Positions 52,650-62,347 of a stretch of DNA of 64,000 nucleotides are shown piece after piece. The DNA lies in assembly GCF_013456555.2 (NCBI RefSeq), contig NZ_CP084885.1, positions 160,374 through 224,373 of the forward strand. Reading direction: 5' to 3'. The first letter of the stretch is position 1, and every line of letters starts with the position of its first letter. A model generated the notes under the pieces. That model was not told the DNA's origin and made no database searches. It was given only the letters and a program-made list of their open reading frames with translations. The stretch comes from Natrinema zhouii. Lineage in GTDB: Archaea > Halobacteriota > Halobacteria > Halobacteriales > Natrialbaceae. Both the position numbers and the translations under genes were made by a program.

Positions 52650-54185
52650 TTAAATGGGGTCGGTTTCCTCGAGTTGGTCGTACATGTCGTCGGGGAATGG
52701 GAGGCTGCCATAGATTGAGTAGGGACACTGCTCTTTGCCGATACAGTACCGTTGCATATCGTCATTATTACAATTCATTGGCAGGGGTGTATTCCCCTCG
52801 GATCCAATGCCACGATCGCCCCGCCTGGCTTCGTACTTGATCTGGTAGGCAGAGATCTCTGGATCGAACCACGGCCACCGACTGAACAGGTCTTTGAGTT
52901 CATCAGTGATCGCGTCGACGGGCTTCTCGCGATACTGCGGAAGCCACATCACCATCCGAACGAGATTGAAGAGGTCTTTTCGGACTGGCTTTTCCTCTTG
53001 GAGCCGTTCGTCGAGTGCTGCCAGACAAGGTAATTCAAACAGGTCTTCGAGTTCCGTGATTTCAAGTGGGCGCGATCCACCGCCCGAGTGGCCGATGCGA
53101 TACGTATTGACGCGGTCACTCCGATCGATCGTCACCGACCGATGTGACGTAGAATTAGCGAGTGTTTTTGCGACACTACGGTGGTTGGACAGTTGCCCCA
53201 ACTGAGCTTTCTCACCCTCGTTCTCTGGTTCGTATGCCTCGAGCGCGTCGGACAACTCCTGAGCAGTATGAAACTCGCCGATCTGAGTCTGGGGTGACGC
53301 TCGCACCGCATTTTGGAGCAGTCGGACGATCTGCTCGCCTTGATCCCAGTTTTTCCACACCTTCTCGTACTGGCCGATCTCGAGGGCGTAGTCAGTCCGT
53401 TCGGTGATCGCCGTCTCATGCTCTTGGAGCCACTCGCGTTGTGGCTCACCGAGTTCGCCTTCTTGGACTGTCTGTAACCGGCCAAAACACCGCTTTGCGT
53501 ACGATCGATAGGTGTCATGGAGGTGGTCGAGCGGAACGTAGAGATGGTTGTTCTTGACCTGCGTTCGAATCTCGCCCGTCTCATCGCTACTTGTGGCTTC
53601 GGTGGATGCTCGCGCGAGACACTTTCGAGAGGCAGCCGCCATTGGGATTTCCACGTAGAGATCGGACTCATTTTCGGCAGTCTCCTCCTCGTCGAATTCG
53701 GGCATCGGTTTGACGCCCGTACAGACGCGACCCGGGTGAGGACCGTCCTGACTGGGGCCTTTCGCGTAGAGGACCTCAGCAATATCCTGATACAGAGTCG
53801 GATCGTCGTACTCATGTACAAGTGCGAGGAGATTGGTCGCGAACAGCTCGCGGATGTTATGAAGGACTTGATTCCGACGAGACGGCGTGTCTTCGAAGCG
53901 AGGTTGTTCGCTCACGCAAACTGTACTGAGAGTAGCCAACAATACGAGCGTGGCAGGTTCGTCGACGAATGGGTACTCGAGCGGACGGTTGCGCTGGGAG
54001 CTCTTGAACGCAGCAGTCCCAAACTGTTCGAGATCCGAAAGCAGCGTCTCTCGGTCTGGCGTATTATCGACGACGTAGCGGTCGTACCCGCGGGTGAACA
54101 GTCGAACGATCTCGTTATCGGTGTAGTTGGTTGGGATCGCTGCAGCGAGGTAGGCATCTCGGTCAGTCTCTCGTGGGTCAATCAT
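52650..54185 (-). CDS. primase-associated protein with PriL-like C-terminal Cys cluster
   Basis: About 511 residues from MIDPRETDRDAYLAAAIPTN; the ATG overlaps the end of the primase gene by eight bases. Mostly helical. The C-terminus has FELPCLAALDERLQEE, MVMWLPQYREKPVDAITDELKDLFSRW and NCNNDDMQRYCIGKEQCPYSIYG. In PriL an Fe-S cluster is held by four cysteines; here at least three late ones (plus FELPC) could do so. I infer a large-subunit-like partner of the AEP primase encoded just upstream. The fold is not certain, and a plasmid-specific replication protein is the alternative. Confidence 0.55.
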   Translation of the reverse strand: MIDPRETDRDAYLAAAIPTNYTDNEIVRLFTRGYDRYVVDNTPDRETLLSDLEQFGTAAFKSSQRNRPLEYPFVDEPATLVLLATLSTVCVSEQPRFEDTPSRRNQVLHNIRELFATNLLALVHEYDDPTLYQDIAEVLYAKGPSQDGPHPGRVCTGVKPMPEFDEEETAENESDLYVEIPMAAASRKCLARASTEATSSDETGEIRTQVKNNHLYVPLDHLHDTYRSYAKRCFGRLQTVQEGELGEPQREWLQEHETAITERTDYALEIGQYEKVWKNWDQGEQIVRLLQNAVRASPQTQIGEFHTAQELSDALEAYEPENEGEKAQLGQLSNHRSVAKTLANSTSHRSVTIDRSDRVNTYRIGHSGGGSRPLEITELEDLFELPCLAALDERLQEEKPVRKDLFNLVRMVMWLPQYREKPVDAITDELKDLFSRWPWFDPEISAYQIKYEARRGDRGIGSEGNTPLPMNCNNDDMQRYCIGKEQCPYSIYGSLPFPDDMYDQLEETDPI

Positions 54186-55104
54186 GGGTGAGTTCACGCT
54201 CGGTTTCAAGGAACTGTGGGCGAGCTTCCGTTCGCGGATCGAACGCTGGGCTCGCGATCGGTTGGACGACACGGCAGACCTCTGCGTGCAACGAGTAGGG
54301 CACGCGAAGCAGGCGACTTCGGTCGGCAGTCACAACGGGATCAATCGGAATCTCGAAGCGCTCGAGCAAGAGGTCGTTCAGCACTTCTCGACTTTTCTCG
54401 TCGTACCCGTATTCAAGATCCTCATCAAGCAGGTAGACGTGGACGCCTTGACCAGAGTAGACAACCATCGTCTCCTCGGCAGCAAACACATCCGTGAAGA
54501 TCTCGCGCGTTTCGAAGCCATACTCGATCGCACGGTTGATATCGTCGAACGAGTAGGGATACCCCCTCGGATCGGCGTCACGAATCTTGGATTCGGCGAG
54601 CAACGCGTCGTCACGACTCGCATCCGTTGATTGGATCTCGAGGTCGGTCTCGTCAAGCTCGCGTTCAGCGCGTGCTGTCGCGATGTCTTTCGCATCGATA
54701 TCGACTGCGAGGACCCACGGTCGGTCCCAGTTGTCTAACCCGTAGTAGACGCCATCCGAAATCGGATCACTCTTCTCGATCAGATCGGGATCAGCCAACG
54801 CGTACTCACTCCCCTGGAACGGGTCACACCGTGCAGGAGATTGGATGAACGAGACGAGTTCTTCGAAGTTGCTGAAGTTCTGTGCAATCGGCTCTCCATC
54901 TGAGGTGGTACGCCACGTCGGCCGTCGAATGAAGTCTCGGTCAGGTCGCTTCTCTTTGCGGATGGGATGGCGCTCGCGGAAGCTGATCCCGAACTCTTTC
55001 GGTGCCGTTGGTGTGATGAACGGCGGTAACTGATCTACATACTCGGGGAACTCCTCGGTATAGTACGCATAGACCTCGCCACGGGTTGCCTGTCGCCAGG
55101 TCAT
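54178..55104 (-). CDS. archaeo-eukaryotic primase small-subunit-like protein (PriS/AEP)
   Basis: 308 residues. AEP motif I is WVLAVDIDAKDI with D135 and D137; motif II is VVYSGQGVHVYLLDED (SGQGVHV at 217-223); motif III fits IDPVVTADRSRLLRVPYSLHAEV with D261 and the RVPYSLH box. PriS enzymes make primers from NTPs or dNTPs using two metal ions. Length and motif order match plasmid-borne AEPs. It lies between the conjugation genes and the PriL-like gene, with the likely origin beyond, so a role in plasmid replication or complementary-strand synthesis after transfer is probable. Confidence 0.85.
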   Translation of the reverse strand: MTWRQATRGEVYAYYTEEFPEYVDQLPPFITPTAPKEFGISFRERHPIRKEKRPDRDFIRRPTWRTTSDGEPIAQNFSNFEELVSFIQSPARCDPFQGSEYALADPDLIEKSDPISDGVYYGLDNWDRPWVLAVDIDAKDIATARAERELDETDLEIQSTDASRDDALLAESKIRDADPRGYPYSFDDINRAIEYGFETREIFTDVFAAEETMVVYSGQGVHVYLLDEDLEYGYDEKSREVLNDLLLERFEIPIDPVVTADRSRLLRVPYSLHAEVCRVVQPIASPAFDPRTEARPQFLETERELTHD

Positions 55105-55161
55105 AAGGGTCTACCACCGGTGAGTTCGAATGTCATGTCGATCTTCATTATGTAACCTCGT

Positions 55162-58100
55162 TTAAGTCAGCTTCCTGAAGGTGTGGATAGTCGTCATTCC
55201 ATCGGCCTCGAATCCTTCAACTGTCTCCTGGAGAAGTGAAAATGAGTTAGCTGTTCGACCGCTCACATTCTCAGGAAGACGTTCTGCATCGGCGAGCACA
55301 TTCACGATCTCGCCAGCGTCGTCACGTGATGGGAATGCCCACACGGCATCCGCGTCGACCGCAGCCATCTTCTCGTAGTCACTCACAACTGCTTCCGCGT
55401 TATTTGACGTCATCTCCACTTCGCCAACCCACACGGGTTCGTTGCCGTCGTCGAACGCGGCAACGTCGAACACCGTCTCCGAGGACTGCTGATAGTATCG
55501 CTCCACTCGATCAACCTCTTCGAAAGTCTCGAGCCAGCACACCAGGAGTTCGACTCCAACTTTGTGTGGCGTCTTCTCTCCAAGATCACCAATCCCCGGT
55601 TGGGCGGTGACTGTCTCATCCAGAAGCTCTCGGCCAGCGGGCAGGACCGTATAGTACGGTCGTCGGTCTACTTTCTCTCTCTCAAGCAGCTCGAGTTCGA
55701 TCAACACGTCAACGTCAACCCCATCAAGGTCCTCTTGCAACTCCTCCATCCCTTCCAACAGCGTGTAATCCGGGAGGTCACGATTCATCGCGTCGAGGAC
55801 GCGTTTGAGGAAGATCGCGTCGTCTCGTGAGAGCCCCCGCCGCCGGAGTTCACGGTCCGAGACTGGACATTCCTCTTCGTCCGTGGATGGATCAAAGAAG
55901 GCGGCTCCATTTGCAACGTCAACTGGATCGTCGTCGGTAGTCTCCGCGTCACTGCTGTTGTGATCGATCTCGCTGACGTCTGTCTCAGCTGTGAGATCGC
56001 TGTCGTCTCGATCATCGTACTGATCGTCGGTCCCATCGTCAGGACTGGTCTTCTCGAGCGGTTGCTGGCCGTCTGCGTCCTCGCTCTCTTCGTCGAACTC
56101 CACCGTCACTTCACTCTCATCTTCGTCCAGCGCCGACGGCGCGCCAGCCCGCCGATCTGTGTCGCTCCAATTCGACCACTCCATCGCGTCCTCGTGGGAC
56201 GGTACGTACAACCCGTATTCGTCCTCAGTCCGCTCGAGTACTTCCGGCAGAAGCTCTTCGTCGAACTGTTGTTGTTCGGCCGCCGTCAACGGCTCGTCGC
56301 TTTCTGGGTGCCCGCTTATGATCGGGGGCGAGTGCAGAGTCAACGGCGCTGGTCGCTCCTCACCGAATCCAGGGGAAACGAGTTTCGTGAACCACTCGCC
56401 CGCTGCCATCCGGTTGTTCCGATTCCGGACATCCTCCACAGACAACTCGTCGTGCGTGAACGTCTTCGCGAACCGATCCTTCATCGAGATATCACCAATC
56501 AGTTTCGTATGCACCTCTGTCAGCAGTTCCTCGTATGCACCGGTCCCATTGTGGTACTTCTTGACCTGCTCGGGATACTGCATGATGAACCCGAGGCTCA
56601 GTCCCGACGATCGACCCTGAGGGAGCAGTTGATCGGCGACCAGTTCAGTCGCGACGAACGGTGCAGCCTCTTCCATGATGACGTTGACCACGTTCTCAGG
56701 GTTCGTCCGCCGCCGTCGTTGGATCGAGTGCCACAGATCACTCAACATCACTGTGGTGAACCCACGCTGGGCGTCGAGCGTGAGATCGCCGAGGTCGAAC
56801 AGGATCGTGACATCTTCATCAAGGAAGTCACTGAAGTCGAAGTGGGTCTCCTGCTGGTGGAAGCCGTAGAGATCGTCTCCGGTGGATTCGGCTTCGCGCC
56901 CGGGTTTGTGTCGAAGCATCCAGTGAAGGTGGCGATCCTCTTTCAGTTTGTTCAGCCGGTTCATCACCGCCCCCATCGTCGTGGCGAACTGGTTCTCGTC
57001 CTTGGCGAACTGCGCGGCGAGTGAGTCGTGGATGTCGGCGTTGATCTCCGAAACCTCCGGCAGCTCCTGATGATGGTGCATTCGCGTCGCGGCCTCGACG
57101 AGATCATCCAACCCGAAGACGTCGTCACCGTGTTTCGGATCGAACAACGCTTGGATCAGGAACGTCAGAATTTCGTTCGCCACGAACGCCCGTTCGTACT
57201 TCTCCGCTCCCATGATCATCCGCATCAGCTCGTGGAAGTGATCGGTTTTCTCCTTGACTGCCGTCTCTCGATCGTTCCCCTCGAGCGCTGATCGAATATC
57301 GAAGAACGAGATGGCTGGCAGTGTTCCTGGCTCGCGGAAGTAGTACACGTCGTCGAGATTCCCGAATTTCTTGTAGTGGGCCATCAGGTAGTTCTTACAC
57401 ATGTTGTCACCTTTCGGGGCGAAGAGGACGTTCGGCCCTGGTGTCGTCTCGGCGAGTGAGCGCAACATGTGGTACGTGACTTGGCTTTTCCCAGAGCCAG
57501 TCGCGCCACAAAGTAACCAGTGGCGCGACTGACGGTTTGGTGGTAACCGAAGCGGGCCCTCGACAGCACTGTTGGCATCCTGACCGAGGACCATCCCCGT
57601 GGTATACTGACGGCGTTGGGCGGTGTCCAACCCGGGAAGGGTCGTGCGGCTTTCGGGATTCGCGTGCGTCTCTTTGACCGCCTCGTCGGTGAGATGCTCG
57701 GTACTGGGGACGATGACCATGTTGCAGAGTTCGGCGGGATCGAGATGGAGGTCGGGTTCGGAGCGGCTCACCCGCCCACCAGCGACGACCTCTCCCTCGA
57801 GAAACCGATTGAAACAGCGTCGCGACTGCTTGCGCCGGCTGCGCTCAAGAACTCCTTTCTCGTGGAGGGTTTCGCTCTCGAGTTTGTAGTAGTCACCCGC
57901 AAGCGGATCGAACACGGTACTTAGGTTCCGGAGGTCGTGTTCGATTTCGGATGTGTCGCTCAGAGACGAGTTCGTAGGGACAGTCACCGCCCGCAGGTTG
58001 GTCGTGAACGTATGTCCCCAGTCTTCGTTTTTGACTTCGTCGATGCGCTTAGATCGAGATTCACTGAGTGACTCTGACCGCGATGAGGACGACTCGGTGT

Positions 58101-59706
58101 TCTTTGGACCGCGTACAAACTCTTGAAAGGCCACGGCGATTTCACCAGCCAACGTATCGCGTCCCTGTTCGATTTCGTCGATGTGGTATTCACCCTCTTT
58201 CGTCAGATCCGGCTCGCCTTCGAACGCGGCCTGGAAGACGATCGGGTGATCCGTGCTTGCAAAATGATCGATCAGCACGGTCAGCGGCGCGTGTGAGCTC
58301 GCCTTCGACCGATCGTCCTCACCCATCTGCCCATCGAACTTCTTGATCGCCGCCATCGGATCTCCACTGCCGGTCCACCGCAACCCATATGGTTCAACTT
58401 CATCCGGATGTGGCCGAGCGAGTACTCCCTCACCAGTATCGACTGGCGTCTCGAGGGAGAACGTGAGCGACCCTGGATCGCGGTTTTCTGCGTTCTCTTT
58501 CGCACGGAGTGCATCGAGGTCAACACTCGGGAGTTGCGTGCCGAGTGGGAGATTGGAATCGGACTCCTCCGTACTGATGCTCTCGTCGGCAGTGTCCTCT
58601 GTAGTGATCCGCTCACCCATGGCCGTTGCTCCTCCGTCAGCAACGGTCGGGTTGGAACCCTGGACACGAACGAGCGCCTCGACTTCAGCCAGTGTACACT
58701 GGAGTGTCCCGTTCTCGAGAGCGGTTTCAAACTCGTCGTACGAGTACTGCTGTGGAGTGGTGAGCTTCTCCGCAAAGTCAACAGTCACACGCTCGATTTC
58801 CACGGAGTCGGGGTAGGCCGAGTTGAGCCGGTCATAGAGCGTGGACAGGTGTTGCTCGCAAGTGTAGTAGAATTCGATCGGCGAATCCGTCCCGTCGCTG
58901 TAAATCACAAACTCGAACGTGAGCGGGTCGGGATCCGAAAGCGGGTTGAGCTGTTGCCACCACGATAGCCCACCTCGTCGGACGTCGTGCAAGGGGCGGA
59001 TCTGGTTGATGACTTCCCGTGGCGGTCGCTCGCCCGTCGATGGAACAACGCGGATATACTCTTGAGTGCGCTCGAGCGGCGAGCTAGCGGACGCCTCAAG
59101 CTCGAGCACTCGTTCGTGAAGCTCTGTTGGGTCCTCGATCGCCCAGCACTGGATTTCGGGCGACGTGTGGTCGAACGTACTGAACGTGACAGTGCCATAC
59201 GACAGCAGCTGGCCGATGAGCGACTGCTGAAAAGTGGTGTCGACGACACGGTCGAGCGGGAGTTTCGTGAACCCATCTCCACGAATTCCCCGCGTGCGGA
59301 CGTAGAGTTTCTTCGACGTGAGGACGTACGTCGTGCGAAGCGCCCGAACAATCGGACGCACACCGATCGCGATGCCTGTCAGACCAACCAGAATGGGGAC
59401 AGCACTCAGCCACCAGAGTGGAATCTCGGCAGTGATGAGTGCTGTCTCGAGCGTGTAGGGCTCGAGTCCGACGAGCGACGGTCCTGTTGTGACCCCGGCG
59501 ATGCTCTCGGTCGCAAGAGCGAGCGCGACCGCCACGAAGCCGAGTGCGACCAAATACGTCCGAAATCCGCCTCGAAACAGTGGTGTGCCGGTCCACTGCA
59601 CGTCCAGGTCGGAGACCTGCTTCATTTGCTCGTCCTCTCCAACGATCCACTCGAGCGACTCAGAGTCGCTGTTGGGGGTGCTCTCGGTTTTCTCAGTCGT
59701 CTGCAT
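55162..59706 (-). CDS. VirD4/TraG-type coupling ATPase with N-terminal PH domain and C-terminal nuclease-like domain
   Basis: 1514 residues. Residues 40-220: a membrane-anchored bPH2 domain with two hydrophobic pairs (YLVALGFVAVALALATES; LSAVPILVGLTGIAIGVRP), then YVLTSKKLYVRTRGIRGDGFTKLPLDRVVDTTF. A long linker region follows. The motor has LLCGATGSGKSQVTYHML (about 725-745), NVLFAPKGDN, and Walker B VVNVIMEEAAPFV. An acidic spacer (1230-1290) leads to a winged-helix-like part and a final domain VGVELLVCWLETF...FDVAAFDD...VWVGEVEM, compatible with a PD-(D/E)xK fold (D1414, E1429). It would bring transferred DNA to the channel. It overlaps the VirB4 gene by 14 bases. Confidence 0.8.
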   Translation of the reverse strand: MQTTEKTESTPNSDSESLEWIVGEDEQMKQVSDLDVQWTGTPLFRGGFRTYLVALGFVAVALALATESIAGVTTGPSLVGLEPYTLETALITAEIPLWWLSAVPILVGLTGIAIGVRPIVRALRTTYVLTSKKLYVRTRGIRGDGFTKLPLDRVVDTTFQQSLIGQLLSYGTVTFSTFDHTSPEIQCWAIEDPTELHERVLELEASASSPLERTQEYIRVVPSTGERPPREVINQIRPLHDVRRGGLSWWQQLNPLSDPDPLTFEFVIYSDGTDSPIEFYYTCEQHLSTLYDRLNSAYPDSVEIERVTVDFAEKLTTPQQYSYDEFETALENGTLQCTLAEVEALVRVQGSNPTVADGGATAMGERITTEDTADESISTEESDSNLPLGTQLPSVDLDALRAKENAENRDPGSLTFSLETPVDTGEGVLARPHPDEVEPYGLRWTGSGDPMAAIKKFDGQMGEDDRSKASSHAPLTVLIDHFASTDHPIVFQAAFEGEPDLTKEGEYHIDEIEQGRDTLAGEIAVAFQEFVRGPKNTESSSSRSESLSESRSKRIDEVKNEDWGHTFTTNLRAVTVPTNSSLSDTSEIEHDLRNLSTVFDPLAGDYYKLESETLHEKGVLERSRRKQSRRCFNRFLEGEVVAGGRVSRSEPDLHLDPAELCNMVIVPSTEHLTDEAVKETHANPESRTTLPGLDTAQRRQYTTGMVLGQDANSAVEGPLRLPPNRQSRHWLLCGATGSGKSQVTYHMLRSLAETTPGPNVLFAPKGDNMCKNYLMAHYKKFGNLDDVYYFREPGTLPAISFFDIRSALEGNDRETAVKEKTDHFHELMRMIMGAEKYERAFVANEILTFLIQALFDPKHGDDVFGLDDLVEAATRMHHHQELPEVSEINADIHDSLAAQFAKDENQFATTMGAVMNRLNKLKEDRHLHWMLRHKPGREAESTGDDLYGFHQQETHFDFSDFLDEDVTILFDLGDLTLDAQRGFTTVMLSDLWHSIQRRRRTNPENVVNVIMEEAAPFVATELVADQLLPQGRSSGLSLGFIMQYPEQVKKYHNGTGAYEELLTEVHTKLIGDISMKDRFAKTFTHDELSVEDVRNRNNRMAAGEWFTKLVSPGFGEERPAPLTLHSPPIISGHPESDEPLTAAEQQQFDEELLPEVLERTEDEYGLYVPSHEDAMEWSNWSDTDRRAGAPSALDEDESEVTVEFDEESEDADGQQPLEKTSPDDGTDDQYDDRDDSDLTAETDVSEIDHNSSDAETTDDDPVDVANGAAFFDPSTDEEECPVSDRELRRRGLSRDDAIFLKRVLDAMNRDLPDYTLLEGMEELQEDLDGVDVDVLIELELLEREKVDRRPYYTVLPAGRELLDETVTAQPGIGDLGEKTPHKVGVELLVCWLETFEEVDRVERYYQQSSETVFDVAAFDDGNEPVWVGEVEMTSNNAEAVVSDYEKMAAVDADAVWAFPSRDDAGEIVNVLADAERLPENVSGRTANSFSLLQETVEGFEADGMTTIHTFRKLT

Positions 59707-62347
59707 CGGTTGTCACCTCCGTGGTCGAAGAAGCGTCACCACTCGCGGTCTCCGGTTCACACATCGTGCTGGCAGCATCAGCCCACTCATCAAGCAGCGT
59801 GAGCGGGATCGACGTCTCCTCTGAAAGAGACTCAATATCTGCCACAGCGAGCTCGCCAACCGTTTCGACACCTGCGTCGGCGAGATACCCTGCGTACGTC
59901 TCGCCGACTCCAGTGATCGTGGAGAGATCGTCACCTCGATCTTCTGCCGCTTCAGCACGCGAATCCTCCGCTCCCTTCTCATGCGGTTCCTCCGCTCCCT
60001 CATCTGCAGCTGCTGTCGCTCCTTGACTGGCCTCAACAGTCTCACTAACGTCTCTTTCGTGATATTCGGTCTCCACATCGGCTCGCTCCCGATCGGCGTG
60101 CTCGACGACCGTCTCATCGGTCTCGAGCTCCTTGTCGATCTCATCCAAATCCACCTCCTCGAGCACCGACTCCGGAATCTCGTACTCATCGAGTCGGTCC
60201 TCTGCGGCAAGGAATCCGGCGTCGTCGGCGTCGATATACCGGTTCTCGGCGAGATACTCCCACGGATCGAGGTCATCGTCGAGGACGCTGACTTCGTAGT
60301 TGTTCACGTGGAGTGCGAGTGGTTTCGACCACTCATTGACTTCGAGCAGAAACTCCGAGTAGCCCCCGTCTTCGCCAGTCTGGGCCGTCGTCAGGAACGT
60401 TTGCTCCGAGGGGGTGAGGTCGTGGAAGTCGATCATCTCGTTGCTGACCGACTCGTGGTGGAAGATTTGCTTGATATCACAGAGATTGTACACGTTGCGT
60501 GCTTTCTCGGCGGCCTCCTTGGTCTGGTCGTCCGACTGGGCGATAAACTCATCAACAGTCTGAGAAATAAGCGTGATTGCAGTATTGAAGTGGCGACTGT
60601 GCCGGATGAATAGATCGATCATATCTGTCGTCGCCTCCCGCCGCAACAGGTAGTGCGCCTCGTCGATCGTCACCTGGGTCCGGCGGTCGTGATCGCTGGC
60701 CGCTCGCTGGTAGATCCAGTCGAACATCACGTGCATAAACAGTGGTGCCTGCCCCGTGTCGGAGAACATCGACATGTCGATCACGACTAAGCGATTGTCG
60801 AGTTCGACGTTCGTCCGGCCGGTCAGATTGTCGTTCTCGCCGCCTTTCTGGAACGCCTCGAGACCCAGCAGCAATTGGTAAGCGTACTGCTCGTCGCCAT
60901 CCCGAAATCGTGTCTCGAGCTGGTCAATCTCGGGCCATACCCGCTCGTCGTTCGCATCCTCGTGCAGTTCCAGGAATTCTGATGGCAGGCCACCGTCGGC
61001 GATTTCCGCGAGGATATCAAGGAGATCCTTGATCGTCGGGCTTGTGTTCTCGTGGGTCGTCGTCTCTTCCGTGATGCCGTACTGGAGGTAGGCGAGTCGG
61101 ACCGCTCGCCGCAGGATTCCCTCCTGTTCCTTGCTCAACGACTGTTCGGCCACCGCCGAGAAATGGATGCGAAATAGCTCCATCACCGAGCGCAATTTCT
61201 TCTTAAACGGGTCATCCACAGCGTCATCGATACCGCGCTGGATCTCGAGGGGGTTGACTGTGTTATCGCCGCCGAAGCGGATCACTTGCCCACCAAGATC
61301 GTTCGCGAAGTCGACGAAGTCTGCAAGCGGATCGAGAACCAGCATCTCGATCTCGGGGTCCATCATCAACCGATGGTACATCTCGTGTTTCTCGGCGAAC
61401 GTCTTTCCGGAGCCCATTGTGCCGGCGATTGCTTTCGAGTACGAGGAGAGCTCGTATCTGTCGAGGATTACGGGTGTATCAGTCGCGTCAAATCCATAGA
61501 AGATCCCCTCAGGATCGGTGATCACTGGCTCGATAAACGGAAACATCGTGCCGATAGCAGTCTCCTGCATCAACTGAGTCGACTTGATCGAATCGTCACC
61601 GAGCGGGCCGAGTGCGTCCTGTGATTCGACCTGGCGCTTCTCGAGGGGGACTGCTTCTGCGTTCGCGGTACTGAGCGAATCGACGACGCGTTCGGTTGCC
61701 TCGTTGAGCTCCTGTTCGGTGTCGGCGACCACTTCGATGTAGATCGCAAAGTCGAACAGCTTCGTTTCCCCGAGGATGATATCCCAGATGAGATCCTGGA
61801 CCATGTCGCGGTCGGCCTCCTCTTCGTGGGTGTCGGTCTGGCTCTTCTCGTGTTTCTTGTGGAGGCGAGCCCGGAGCTGGGTGAGGCGTTTCTGCAACTT
61901 GCGGAGAACCGACCCAGTATCGCGTGGCTGGATGTGTTGGGTGACCCGAACGTGATCATTCGTCGTATACAGTTCATCGAGCCAGCCTAAGGGAACGCGT
62001 TCGGGGTAACCGTGGATCGTCAGCGTACGGACGAACTTGTCGTTGCGGATCATATACCCCGATTCGAAGAAGTTGGAGACCTCTTTCAGCTTTCGTGGGG
62101 CGATGATATCCCGGTCGGCAAGCGACTGTTCGGTGTCGTCCTGGACGACCCCCAGTCGGAACTCACCCTCGTCGACCTCCTCGAGTTCGAGGAGATGCTC
62201 GGCTTGCTCCCGGATGTTTTCCTTGGTGAGGTCGTCGCCGTTGGCCTCGACGATCGATGCTGCCCGGTCGAACGTCTCGTCATCGATCTCCTTGAGCGTG
62301 TGCTTACTACCCGTAAGACGCGAACGAAGCCCTGAGAGGAAACCCAT
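59693..62347 (-). CDS. VirB4/TraC-type conjugation ATPase with C-terminal helix-hairpin-helix
   Basis: 884 residues. The N-terminal part (MIRNDKFVRTLTIHGYPERV; LGETKLFDFAIYIEVVADTEQEL) matches VirB4. The motor carries SKAIAGTMGSGKTFAEKHEMYHRLM (P-loop near 305-315), MLVLDPLADFVDFA, and Walker B RRTQVTIDEAHYLL, followed by TLISQTVDEFI. After an acidic linker the last 70 residues form an HhH: LSTITGVGETYAGYLADAGVETVGELA...LSEETSIPLTLLDEW. VirB4 powers assembly of the type IV secretion channel; an HhH on it is unusual and could bind DNA. The stop lies in the overlap with the coupling-protein gene. Confidence 0.88.
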   Translation of the reverse strand: MGFLSGLRSRLTGSKHTLKEIDDETFDRAASIVEANGDDLTKENIREQAEHLLELEEVDEGEFRLGVVQDDTEQSLADRDIIAPRKLKEVSNFFESGYMIRNDKFVRTLTIHGYPERVPLGWLDELYTTNDHVRVTQHIQPRDTGSVLRKLQKRLTQLRARLHKKHEKSQTDTHEEEADRDMVQDLIWDIILGETKLFDFAIYIEVVADTEQELNEATERVVDSLSTANAEAVPLEKRQVESQDALGPLGDDSIKSTQLMQETAIGTMFPFIEPVITDPEGIFYGFDATDTPVILDRYELSSYSKAIAGTMGSGKTFAEKHEMYHRLMMDPEIEMLVLDPLADFVDFANDLGGQVIRFGGDNTVNPLEIQRGIDDAVDDPFKKKLRSVMELFRIHFSAVAEQSLSKEQEGILRRAVRLAYLQYGITEETTTHENTSPTIKDLLDILAEIADGGLPSEFLELHEDANDERVWPEIDQLETRFRDGDEQYAYQLLLGLEAFQKGGENDNLTGRTNVELDNRLVVIDMSMFSDTGQAPLFMHVMFDWIYQRAASDHDRRTQVTIDEAHYLLRREATTDMIDLFIRHSRHFNTAITLISQTVDEFIAQSDDQTKEAAEKARNVYNLCDIKQIFHHESVSNEMIDFHDLTPSEQTFLTTAQTGEDGGYSEFLLEVNEWSKPLALHVNNYEVSVLDDDLDPWEYLAENRYIDADDAGFLAAEDRLDEYEIPESVLEEVDLDEIDKELETDETVVEHADRERADVETEYHERDVSETVEASQGATAAADEGAEEPHEKGAEDSRAEAAEDRGDDLSTITGVGETYAGYLADAGVETVGELAVADIESLSEETSIPLTLLDEWADAASTMCEPETASGDASSTTEVTTDADD

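Noticed and set aside
55960..57024. 354-codon plus-strand ORF inside the coupling ATPase
   Set aside because: Opposite a continuous protein with Walker motifs; composition is not protein-like.
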